Shown piece after piece: positions 8,696 to 17,297 of a stretch of DNA of 64,000 nucleotides. How positions within the stretch are numbered: position 1 is the first letter of the stretch; every line of letters starts with the position of its first letter. This DNA is from Sipunculus nudus (taxonomy: Eukaryota; Annelida; Sipuncula; Golfingiida; Sipunculidae): assembly GCA_026874595.1 (NCBI GenBank), contig CM049310.1, positions 66,542,056 through 66,606,055 of the forward strand. Reading direction: 5' to 3'. A program made the translations under genes and the position numbers. The notes below the pieces were generated by a model. The model saw only the letters and a list, made by a program, of their open reading frames with translations. It had not been told where the DNA came from and made no database searches.

Positions 8696-11335
8696 ATGGC
8701 TTCCTCAGACGACCGATCGGCACACACGGTGCAGGAGCGCGGTGTAGCTGTCGGGCACCCGCTCGAATGCGCGGATTCTACAGAGTGGCTCAGGTTGTGG
8801 GCGGACACGTTGACGGCGCTGATCGATGTGAACGTATCAAAACATGTGTATCCTGATCTTATGCTTCAGAGTTTGCCACGCTTGCGGTCAAACGCGTGTG
8901 TGGCAAAGGAAATGTCATTTTTTGTACGTGAAAGTCTGCATTGTTCTTTATCGCGTGTCACGTACGGACTGTCCTTGCTCTTGCCGCGACTGTCCCTCGA
9001 GATGGATCACGTTGCTTCCTGTCTGGAAGAATACGTTCGTAACTCTCAAGACATGCAGCGAGACGCGAGGTGTGGTAGAAACCAGGGCTTGACGGAACAG
9101 CAGGTTGAGTCGCTGTGTCAGAAATACTTCCGTTCTGTGCTTCGGACAGAGGACTGTCGGTTTTGGCACACAACGGGCAGTAACACTGCATGGACGGTGC
9201 ACGAGATGCAGAAATGCTGTTGGGACCTTGATTTCGCTTTTTACAGCACACCCCTGGAAGAGGTTATTACCGCCCTCGGAGAGCTAGAGGAAGTATGTGC
9301 GAAACTGTTTGTTTCAGTTTGGGTATTGCCTCCCCACCTGTTGGATATGAGCCTGGGTTGTTTAGCATGTGTTTCCGCTCAGGCCTTTGCGTATTCCCTC
9401 GCGCAAGATGGGTCCCGTGCAGGGGCCGACCCACCTGAACAAACCAGGTTAGGTGCCAGTAACTGTTCTCATATTGTGTCATGTGACACGGGGCATGATC
9501 TTTTCCAGACGTTAAATGTACCGGCAGGAAGCGGGTCATGTCAACGGGAGCGAAGCAGAGATGGAGCTGCTCCTGCAGGTGATGGCGAACGTGTGGCCGC
9601 GGTCAACCAGTTGCCTAACGCTCCTGACATGGCACTGGCTGCCGGTTCTCCACGTCCTATAAACTCTGTCGACCCCACTGAAGACAGGTATTACTGTGGT
9701 TTCGGGAACACCTCTGGCGCAGACGACAGGCTCCTCAAGGAGCTGCGACTGGGTAACAGTCATGTGGCAGAAAAGACCCGTCTGTTGTTGGAAAACATGA
9801 GGCGCGCCCGTTCGGAAATAGACTCGCATTGGCGGAATTCGGCTGATATTTTTAGATGGTGTGGTGAACGCGGTGACACTGACGTGCAAACCGAGGGTCA
9901 TTACGCGGGCAATGCCGTTCTCATGTACACGGTTCCCGTCTACGGGTTGACTGTTGAAGAGCTCGTGGGGAACGAGTTTGCGGCCATGGACGCTCAGGCC
10001 GAGCTTGAAGCCCGCAAACACGAGACTAGGATCAAGGAGCAGTTGAAAAAAGCTAGGGACCGTGGAGTCCAAGACGCGCCACAAGCTGTTGCGTGGGACA
10101 TCATGAAAGGGATTAACATGGATGGTAGCAAAAACGGGGGTTTGGCGCAAATGTTGGAGCGGGTGACAGGGAGGCGTTATGGGGTCGGCAACCAAGCAGT
10201 TGGATGTGGAAACAATGAACGTCCTGGACGTTCTTGCGTTGATGATTACATCGATACCTTGGTTACGGAGATGACGTCATGTGACATAGACTCCGTCCAG
10301 AAATCGGTGGGAGAGCGCGTTTTCGAACGTCACCGCAAACTGGTGAGGGCGAGGCACGCAAAGCTGTTGCGCAAATTGCGCAGGGCGAAAGAAGACCTGT
10401 CCTGTTGCATGCAGCCCCGCGTAGCGGGACAAGAGATCTTGTCAGGACTTTTCGCCGTCAGACGATGTGTCAAAGCAGTGCAGCTCTTCCGAGAGGTTGT
10501 TTCCGCGCAGGCGGGAGCAGACGTGAACCCCGACGATTTGCAAAATGGTTGGCTTGTGCCTGGGGACGGGTCACCGTATGATCCGTCCCGTGTTCCTCGC
10601 CCGCGTGTAGCTGAAGCGTGGGAGGTCAGTTGCGGGGAGCCCCTGCTGGAAACTGTCAACATATCGATGGCCTCAGAACTGACTAAGTCCCTGCAACTTG
10701 GCCCTATGTGGATGTCCAGGGACTCGCACGAGGATACAGCGTGTCCCGTCAGGGCGGGATTTGTTATGCACGCTGTTTGGTCTGCAAGAGGCGTCCCCGC
10801 GTCTGCGCGTGCTGACGTTGAGAGGTTCTGCACTTTGAAATCGGAAATGGGAGCACTGGGGTCACGTCAGGCGGAACGCTTCGGGGATGTGTTCCCAGTG
10901 ATGCAGGAACAGTATCTGGAACTGTTGCAGCAGTTGCGGGCGCAGGAAGCGCAGACGTCGTCAGGTGATGCCGAAAACCAAACTCGTCTGGACAGTTTGA
11001 AGCAAACACGGTTTCTCTGCCACATGCACAAGGTTCGGTTGGTGGCATATGCTGTTGTGGCGCACCAATTGGCCCATCCGGGGAACCGTGTCCGGTGTCT
11101 GTCTGTGGCCGATCCGTCACATTTATGTCCGGGGGAAGGGGGGGAGGTTTACGCTCTCGAGGAGGCTGTATATGTGGGGCCCGCTTTTTCACCACACACG
11201 CTGATATCCAGGCGACACTACACGCCTCCGGTAAACGACGCTGACGCACAAGAGGCAAACGCGCGGGATCTATGGGATATAAAACAGAGTCATGACATCT
11301 TCGAACTCCTGGCTGCTGCACCAGCGACGCGTTGA
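8696..11335 (+). CDS. Unrecognised 879-aa protein
   Basis: ATG at 8696 and TGA at 11333-11335, followed by AATAAA near 11384. The chain has a folded N-terminal region (~20-235), a polar spacer (~236-330), and a long C-terminal region with two strongly basic helical stretches (near residues 442-465 and 540-570: runs of Arg/Lys with heptad-like spacing). There is no membrane segment, signal peptide or enzyme motif. The size and design (helical, basic, with a flexible middle) would suit a tegument or packaging protein, but no motif ties it to a named family. It stands alone on the plus strand between two minus-strand blocks. Confidence 0.8.
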   Translation: MASSDDRSAHTVQERGVAVGHPLECADSTEWLRLWADTLTALIDVNVSKHVYPDLMLQSLPRLRSNACVAKEMSFFVRESLHCSLSRVTYGLSLLLPRLSLEMDHVASCLEEYVRNSQDMQRDARCGRNQGLTEQQVESLCQKYFRSVLRTEDCRFWHTTGSNTAWTVHEMQKCCWDLDFAFYSTPLEEVITALGELEEVCAKLFVSVWVLPPHLLDMSLGCLACVSAQAFAYSLAQDGSRAGADPPEQTRLGASNCSHIVSCDTGHDLFQTLNVPAGSGSCQRERSRDGAAPAGDGERVAAVNQLPNAPDMALAAGSPRPINSVDPTEDRYYCGFGNTSGADDRLLKELRLGNSHVAEKTRLLLENMRRARSEIDSHWRNSADIFRWCGERGDTDVQTEGHYAGNAVLMYTVPVYGLTVEELVGNEFAAMDAQAELEARKHETRIKEQLKKARDRGVQDAPQAVAWDIMKGINMDGSKNGGLAQMLERVTGRRYGVGNQAVGCGNNERPGRSCVDDYIDTLVTEMTSCDIDSVQKSVGERVFERHRKLVRARHAKLLRKLRRAKEDLSCCMQPRVAGQEILSGLFAVRRCVKAVQLFREVVSAQAGADVNPDDLQNGWLVPGDGSPYDPSRVPRPRVAEAWEVSCGEPLLETVNISMASELTKSLQLGPMWMSRDSHEDTACPVRAGFVMHAVWSARGVPASARADVERFCTLKSEMGALGSRQAERFGDVFPVMQEQYLELLQQLRAQEAQTSSGDAENQTRLDSLKQTRFLCHMHKVRLVAYAVVAHQLAHPGNRVRCLSVADPSHLCPGEGGEVYALEEAVYVGPAFSPHTLISRRHYTPPVNDADAQEANARDLWDIKQSHDIFELLAAAPATR

Positions 11336-11572
11336 CTTTCGTCGTATCCTATATGAAACAAAACACTCATGATACAAAACCAAATAAAACCAAACACATA
11401 CAGTCATAATGTGCAATGTGATATTTATTCATTAAACAAAAGATATTTATTGTATGCAGGTTTCGATGTTGCATTGTGTGTATATGTTTGTCTGTACATA
11501 TGTGTATATGTGTGTCTGTACATATTGAAATGTCCAGTTTGGCAGTTGTGACATGATTTCTAACAAGTCTTA
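11336..11572. terminator. Shared 3' region of two convergent genes
   Basis: Poly(A) signals face each other here: AATAAA on plus near 11384 for the 879-aa gene, and minus-strand AATAAA (tttatt at 11431-11436 and again near 11447) for the 760-aa gene. The stretch is AT-rich and contains a short tandem repeat. Confidence 0.6.
11477..11524. repeat. Two tandem copies of a 24-base unit
   Basis: Copies at 11477-11500 and 11501-11524 differ at one base. They lie in the 3' untranslated region of the minus-strand gene ending at 11573. Confidence 0.8.
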
Positions 11573-13855
11573 TCAGGAGGCTTCGATCAAATTGCTGATG
11601 AATTCAGCCGTGCCGGTTACGTACTCCGGTATATCTACTTTCATCATCTCTGCCAGTTTATATATGTTTTGTAACGTCTGTGATCCCGGTTTGAACGCAC
11701 GTCTTAGTTTGACGGCCAGTTCAGTCTTGTACTTCGACACAGTTTCTTTCATAACTTTGGCCACATCCTGTGGTATGTTCTTTCCCATCAGGCATTCAGT
11801 CAGATCTGCTGTGTAGGGCACGGGGAGTCTCCTTTCGTTGAGAAAGGTTGCATTGGCGAAGGCCGTGTTGCGGTCCACCAACAACGTGTTTTGAGGTGAT
11901 ATACCGATCCGCAGAACAAACCGGTAGGCCAAATGAAGCCATAAAGATAGCGGCAAGCGTTTGGCGTCGTCAGCCGACAGTTTGTGCAGGGGCGCGAGAC
12001 CCAGCTCGTTATGGTCAATGACAAAACATCCCGTTGGCCCACCGTCGGCAAAATGGTTGTAAAATGTGTGGTGGCTGCCGCATACGTAAGAGTATTCCAA
12101 TCCGAAGGCAATATGCAGGTTGGTCTGCATGTACGACATAACGCCGTTACAGAAAAACTCTACGCAGCCCGGAGTGTGCTTGTCCCCGAGGAAAATGTTC
12201 ATGGCTGCGTGCCTGAACGCCAATTGTTTTGCGTCGTGATAGAGCATGGGGCCTTTGAACACCTGCTGCGATTTCAAATCAGCTCTCGTGAACGATTTCG
12301 TTTTCTGATGCGGCACATGCAACAGAGGCAGGCGGCTCATGACCTCTTCTAGTTCTGTGATGGATGTGAAACGCTGTTTCAGTATGTCAGCAGGACATCT
12401 GCAGTTAAGGGTCATTCGAACTGGTCCACATGTTACCTCGTGGCATTTGGGGCGTTTAGCGTCTGCTTCACCTGTGTCTTTTTGCTTCCTTTTCCGGGAA
12501 AAGCGATCACACTTGGGCAACGAAAGCCCGTAAACGTCGCTGTCACATGGTTGGGTCATGGATGGGAAACATTTCCTAAGTCGGTTGCATACCTCTGTCG
12601 CAGGGTTTCCACCCCCGCGTGTGTGGCTCTTGCGTAACCGCTTCGGTCTGGTACACACCCACTGGTTTGTTATAACGGGATAAAATTCGGCGTAATGTTC
12701 CATCGACTGGTGCGAACGTTTCCACCGGGCACCGTAAAACTCTGTACAGTGGGTGGGGTCTGCTGCACGCTCGGTAACCAACCCTGGTGGCTGTGGGACG
12801 CTGCGTCCCGTCCTGCCCCGTCTGGTTGTGCGGTCGATGGCGTAGTCAGGCATCGCGTTCAAAGGTGGTAGAGACTTTGGTTTAACCAACACTTCGTCGA
12901 CCAGCAACGTTTTGGAAGCGTCGTGGTTCACAAGCTGCCCCCGGCCGCCTTTCCGGTTCTTCAGTGCAGGAGGGCACATGCACATCAGGTACCTGATCAC
13001 GACACAGAAGAGAATCAAAACAGGGTCACCGTATCGTGCAAACTTGCCACACGCCGATATGAACACTTGCATGTAACTGTCCCGGTCAGCTATGGCCTCC
13101 CGTTGTAGCAGAGACAGCACCAGGTCGATAAGCTGTGGTTTCCCGTGTGGCTTACTCTGCAACACTGCCTTCCCTGCGTCTGTGACCTTTGCCGGACAGC
13201 ACGTCATGCACATGGCTACGTGTCTGGCTGCTGACAACAGCCAAACCGCGATGTCGTCTTTCGTGTCACCGGTCACGATCGGATTCACGTCCCAGTCGTT
13301 ACATTCTTCCACCTTGTTTTTCCAATCACGCCATGCCCGCAGCAGATTGGTCAGGGCGAGCGCGGCGGACATTGTCCCTGGTTCCGATTCCACCAACGGT
13401 ATCAGAGTTGCGTCCGGTTGAAACACCCTCATCGGTGGAAGCGGGGTTCTCGGGTGCAGGAAGGGAGGGGTCAAAGTCGCGGTACACATGCACACAGCTA
13501 CACGAGATGTTTTCACGTCCAACAGAGTTTCAATGACAGATCTCATGTTGCGTTTCGACTTGCTCCCCGTTGCATTTGACAAATCGGCCACTAACGTGAA
13601 AACACGCGCCGGTGCCAAGCAATGGTCTTCCAGCAGGAACTTTACAACGTGTTTCCATTTTAGTTTGGGCGGTCGTCTTGATCCTAACAGTTCATCGGTG
13701 GCCTGCAACACGTGTTGGATGTCTTTCCTCCTGAGACCTGTTTGCACCAGGGACAAAAGCTCATCCACGCGTATGGCTAGACCTTCTGAATAGCAGTGCG
13801 CGTTTGGGGTTTGCATGTCGGCGTAACTGGCATCAGAGAAATGGCCGGGCAGCAT
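11573..13855 (-). CDS. 760-aa protein, possible AAA+ collar-like N-terminus and distant kinase-like C-terminus
   Basis: The first in-frame ATG is at 13855. Residues ~20-90 (DELLSLVQTGLRRKDI, later LLEDHCLAPARVF) recall the helical collar domain of MgsA/RFC-type AAA+ proteins, with the 'xIRRxd...EDxxxA' pattern, although no ATPase motifs precede it. Residues ~330-510 are basic, Cys-containing and probably flexible, with likely nuclear localisation runs (KRLRK, SRKRKQK). Residues ~545-730 (FKGPMLY, CFVIDHNEL, LRIGISPQNTLLV) have the look of a very distant protein- or lipid-kinase-like fold, as seen in unannotated proteins of other large DNA viruses. This is weak pattern recognition. The fold and activity are unproven. 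The gene faces the 532-aa gene across an AT-rich divergent promoter. Confidence 0.65.
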   Translation of the reverse strand: MLPGHFSDASYADMQTPNAHCYSEGLAIRVDELLSLVQTGLRRKDIQHVLQATDELLGSRRPPKLKWKHVVKFLLEDHCLAPARVFTLVADLSNATGSKSKRNMRSVIETLLDVKTSRVAVCMCTATLTPPFLHPRTPLPPMRVFQPDATLIPLVESEPGTMSAALALTNLLRAWRDWKNKVEECNDWDVNPIVTGDTKDDIAVWLLSAARHVAMCMTCCPAKVTDAGKAVLQSKPHGKPQLIDLVLSLLQREAIADRDSYMQVFISACGKFARYGDPVLILFCVVIRYLMCMCPPALKNRKGGRGQLVNHDASKTLLVDEVLVKPKSLPPLNAMPDYAIDRTTRRGRTGRSVPQPPGLVTERAADPTHCTEFYGARWKRSHQSMEHYAEFYPVITNQWVCTRPKRLRKSHTRGGGNPATEVCNRLRKCFPSMTQPCDSDVYGLSLPKCDRFSRKRKQKDTGEADAKRPKCHEVTCGPVRMTLNCRCPADILKQRFTSITELEEVMSRLPLLHVPHQKTKSFTRADLKSQQVFKGPMLYHDAKQLAFRHAAMNIFLGDKHTPGCVEFFCNGVMSYMQTNLHIAFGLEYSYVCGSHHTFYNHFADGGPTGCFVIDHNELGLAPLHKLSADDAKRLPLSLWLHLAYRFVLRIGISPQNTLLVDRNTAFANATFLNERRLPVPYTADLTECLMGKNIPQDVAKVMKETVSKYKTELAVKLRRAFKPGSQTLQNIYKLAEMMKVDIPEYVTGTAEFISNLIEAS

Positions 13856-13967
13856 GCGCAGGAGCACTTTGTATGCCCAGTCGGCTGACGGTCGTCCAAT
13901 CAGCGTGCGTCACGTGTGTAACCCGTTTTTGGCAAAATCTGGAGGGGGGGTTGACTGATACCACATC

Positions 13968-13979
13968 ATATATATAAAT
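13968..13979. promoter_or_regulatory. TATA-type element in a divergent promoter
   Basis: ATATATATAAAT reads as a TATA box on both strands. It lies between the starts of the 760-aa gene (13855, minus) and the 532-aa gene (14102, plus), a little over 110 bases from each. Confidence 0.5.
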
Positions 13980-14101
13980 GTGACAGCCGCTGGTACATGT
14001 GATCACGTGATGCACCGGCACTTCCACAGCCTCATAAATATCGCGGTTGGTAGGTATGCCCTCATAGACCTCTACGCCGCCGTCGAGGCTGTTGCACAAA
14101 A

Positions 14102-15700
14102 ATGTCGTCGAACGAAAACACGTCGCTCCCGGCGACAGAGAAAGTTGAAGCTGAAGGCTGCAGCACGGGTAAGACTGTCATATCAGATCGCGAAGTGGAA
14201 GCCCCTCGACCGGATGGTACCGCGTGTACCAAATCGAACGATGGGGAACCCGGGACGTGTAACGATACCGCCAAACCAAAAGGTAGGCCCGGTCATGTAT
14301 CGTTTGCATGCTTCCGACCACACATTTCCGGTATGTGTTATCTGGACGTGAGATGCCAGTTGAAATCCCCGCAAACAGTCCAGAGACCGGGGAACGTGAT
14401 CTATCTTAACGACACTGGCGTTCAGGGTGCAGTTTCCACTGTGGCGGAGGTCCTGCTAGAGTGTCCCGATAAACACCCCGGTGCCAGACCAACGGGAACT
14501 GATCAAGGAATTATGACAAGTTCATCAGAACACAGAGATTTGTTCTTTCTGTGTACCAACCGAGCAGCGTCCGAACTCGTCGAGCAACTGAACCCCGAAT
14601 TAATATGTGATCTGGTGGCGGCAGCATTGGCCTTCTTCCCACACATGCTTGATTGCGTTGTGCAATTTGCATCACAGGAAAACGTGTTTTGCGGAAAGGA
14701 TTTTACCATATACTGCGTTCAGGAATTGCCCTTACAGCCCGATCACAGTTACAGTCTTGTTGGAAAATGGGACCAGGTGCTGAGTACGTTCCATTGTGGG
14801 GCGTACACAAACGCTAGTGGTGAACGTATGGTGCTGGTGACGTACCCAAAGCTTGAATGCCTTGTGCGCGCCGCGAGCGATTCCGATGGCGGTCGTGCGT
14901 TTTTTCAAAGACTCTTGGAAGCCATGGTGACCGAGGAGGATACTGACACCAACCCCTGGCAGGTGTTGCTGACAGATGATGTCAACAGGGCTTCTGTCAA
15001 CGGAAGGACGGTAATGTTGATGTGCAAGATTCGGCGAAAGCCCAAAGCCGCATCCAATGAGTCTCATGCTGGCGGTTGTCACAGTCACATACAGCAGTTG
15101 CGTGCCGAAACATCAGACGTCGCAGAACATCATGTGAAAGAGAAGAGATACGTTGGACCACTGCGACCGTCTGTAACGCACAGGCGAACGGCCACAGCGC
15201 TTGACCATGATCTGATCACGGTTGTCCGTCATCTGCAACCCCGAGTGATCTGTGATATTATGTCCGCTGTGTTAATATCGTACCCACACATCCTCGTTTA
15301 TGCGAACTTTGCAGCAAACACGGAAGGTCTACGATATGCACATAAGAAATGCGACCAGATTATCACCGTGTGCTGCGTGGAGGAACTACCCGTCAAACCA
15401 CAATGGCGATATGAACTCACGGGGACATGGGGTGAGACGTTGAACACATACAATTGTGTAATCTGTAAGGACGCTCGGTCTGGACCCATCGTGGTGGTTG
15501 AGGACCCCGAATTCGCCCGTGTCGTGGAAGCTGTCAGGTTTTCCGAGGAGGGCAGACGTTTTGTGCAACTGGTCTTGGAGTCTCTTGTGTCGCCCTTCGA
15601 CGTGTTTGTTACACATGGTGACTACATGTCAAGAGTACTGCTTGACGACAATATGGACGTGGCATTGTTGTGTTGCATCGTGGAACCCAATACTGATTGA
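14102..15700 (+). CDS. Unrecognised 532-aa protein with an internal duplication
   Basis: ATG at 14102, TGA at 15698-15700. After a polar head (1-65) and a ~90-residue region, the protein repeats itself. Residues ~154-312 and ~368-527 align over their whole length. Each copy has 'L-P-x-ICD', a hydrophobic helix ending in a P-H pair, a Cys-Val-(Q/E)-E-L-P strand, 'G-x-W-(D/G)-x-x-L-x-T(F/Y)', a 'F-x-x-L-x-E-x(M/L)V' helix and a final strand with Cys. The copies keep only part of their residues, so the duplication is old. I do not recognise the unit; it is about 160 residues, alpha/beta and Cys-containing, without membrane segments. A plus-strand poly(A) signal lies at 16021. Confidence 0.85.
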   Translation: MSSNENTSLPATEKVEAEGCSTGKTVISDREVEAPRPDGTACTKSNDGEPGTCNDTAKPKGRPGHVSFACFRPHISGMCYLDVRCQLKSPQTVQRPGNVIYLNDTGVQGAVSTVAEVLLECPDKHPGARPTGTDQGIMTSSSEHRDLFFLCTNRAASELVEQLNPELICDLVAAALAFFPHMLDCVVQFASQENVFCGKDFTIYCVQELPLQPDHSYSLVGKWDQVLSTFHCGAYTNASGERMVLVTYPKLECLVRAASDSDGGRAFFQRLLEAMVTEEDTDTNPWQVLLTDDVNRASVNGRTVMLMCKIRRKPKAASNESHAGGCHSHIQQLRAETSDVAEHHVKEKRYVGPLRPSVTHRRTATALDHDLITVVRHLQPRVICDIMSAVLISYPHILVYANFAANTEGLRYAHKKCDQIITVCCVEELPVKPQWRYELTGTWGETLNTYNCVICKDARSGPIVVVEDPEFARVVEAVRFSEEGRRFVQLVLESLVSPFDVFVTHGDYMSRVLLDDNMDVALLCCIVEPNTD

Positions 15701-16256
15701 AAAGGTTTGATACTGTCCCCATCATGGGATTTGCGCGTGTCGGACATTAACATGTGACAACGTATGTTTTGTTGTGGTCCAGCCAAACCAGTTTTGCGAG
15801 TGATGTGGTATATGTTTCTCTTTGTGATGTGTATACAACTTTAAACTGTTATAATTGTACATTGTTTTTTTTTGTCAGGTACCCCAATCAGCCGTTCTGA
15901 CGTGTACGTTATTTGATCGCGCTGGACGTTTGTACCTTTAGAGCGTTTTGTCATATGACCTACATCACACACACGCACATACACATTCGAAAACACAGCA
16001 GAGCAATGACAATGTGAAACAATAAATAAATATATATCTATCTTTATTGTGGTCTGAACTCAATTTATTGATGAAATACGAGTGTGTATGATATGATCAG
16101 AGTCCAAAAACTCGGTCTGATTCTGTAGGGTTCAACATCTCCTCATTTCCAGCCACCTGCTTCTTACTTACAGTTTCGTCTTTGTCAATCCGTCAAGACG
16201 TTTCTGCAGTTGCAGAGATCCCCGGGAATAGTGGAGGTGGGAAAGGTAGGGTTGAA
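15701..16256. other. Convergent intergenic region with poly(A) signals
   Basis: This 556-base AT-rich stretch has no coding frame worth calling. AATAAA at 16021-16026 (plus) serves the 532-aa gene. A minus-strand AATAAA (tttatt at 16043-16048, another near 16072) serves the 319-aa gene and probably the polymerase transcript. Confidence 0.6.
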
Positions 16257-17216
16257 TTATGGGATATCGTTTCCGCGACCCAACCCACCGTTCCACACGT
16301 GTTCGTGTGACAGGCGCATGTCCCTTGCGTACTGTGCTACTGGGTCCATTGCATCCCCGGCCTGTAACAGTCGGAACACAGTGGCCCAGACGTGTCCTGT
16401 ACACTTCCCGCGGCACGTGTTTGATCCGTGAGCGGCACCATTCATATCGGCATCGGGTAGAGGGCAGGTGGAGGCGTGTGACTTCAGCAGCCTGCGCAAA
16501 GGGTGTATCATATCCATGTCTACGGTGTAAATAAAGCCTTCGCTCTTGTGGCGTATTGCACCCGACATCATGAGGAACCCGAGCGCCATGTCACGTATGA
16601 CTATGGCCGGCAGTGCAAGCCTCCGGTCCATGTGGAAACGTAGCATCTGTCCCATCCTAGCGGCCGTATTGGTCGACACGCAAGCCAAAGCCAGAGCTCC
16701 GCATGCGGTGAAACGCAAGGCGCCCGGTACGGGGTCACGTGCGTGGTCGTACGACAGGTGGAAATGGCCCTCTTCTGCGTATGGTGTTCCCGTTGGCGTC
16801 CAGAATTGGGTTGCCGCCGCCCAGGCCGTCCTGAGCTCAATTTCATGGGGTTTACCCACAGACGCCCACAGAGACGAATACGTTTTGTTTTGCATGAAGG
16901 CGGATATGCGCAAACCGACTCCGTCCGGCATAAAAGCTGCCCACAGTGTGGGGTCTTCCAGTCCTATGCGTTCTAGCGCGAAGTGTATTGCCTCCAGCAC
17001 GAGGGCGTAATCAGCGAAGCATCGGGCCATACGGTATGCTATGTGCTTTCGTCTGTTAGTAAATGCGTCTGGTCCACCGCAGAATGTAAACGTGTCATCG
17101 TGTTTAAGGTGGAGCAGCCATTCAATGAAATCCCTCATACCGGCAGATCTGTCCAAAAGTTGGAAACCAACGTATAAATCCGTAAACTCGGAGCGCTTTG
17201 CATGTCCGTTTTCCAT
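16257..17216 (-). CDS. Unrecognised 319-aa protein
   Basis: ATG at 17216 and a stop at 16257. The product is compact, globular and mainly helical, with many Met and aromatic residues, and no signal peptide or membrane segment. The last 60 residues carry several Cys/His that could be structural (NTCRGKC). Length is in the range of a capsid triplex dimer subunit, but no motif supports that. It lies 81 bases behind the DNA polymerase stop on the same strand, so the two genes probably share the poly(A) signal near 16043. Confidence 0.75.
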   Translation of the reverse strand: MENGHAKRSEFTDLYVGFQLLDRSAGMRDFIEWLLHLKHDDTFTFCGGPDAFTNRRKHIAYRMARCFADYALVLEAIHFALERIGLEDPTLWAAFMPDGVGLRISAFMQNKTYSSLWASVGKPHEIELRTAWAAATQFWTPTGTPYAEEGHFHLSYDHARDPVPGALRFTACGALALACVSTNTAARMGQMLRFHMDRRLALPAIVIRDMALGFLMMSGAIRHKSEGFIYTVDMDMIHPLRRLLKSHASTCPLPDADMNGAAHGSNTCRGKCTGHVWATVFRLLQAGDAMDPVAQYARDMRLSHEHVWNGGLGRGNDIP

Positions 17217-17297
17217 AGTTATTTCAAAGCTGTATCTGGTCGTATCGCGTGTGTGTACACGGGCGCTTCGAAGGGTGAATCCGTATTGGTTGGATAT

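Noticed and set aside
9536-10195. A 219-codon minus-strand frame inside the 879-aa gene
   Set aside because: Mirror frame of a long plus-strand gene; its composition is rich in Pro, Val, Phe and His without any motif.
13833-14099. An 88-codon minus-strand frame across the divergent promoter
   Set aside because: It covers the AT-rich TATA region and the start of the 760-aa gene in another frame, with no support as a protein.
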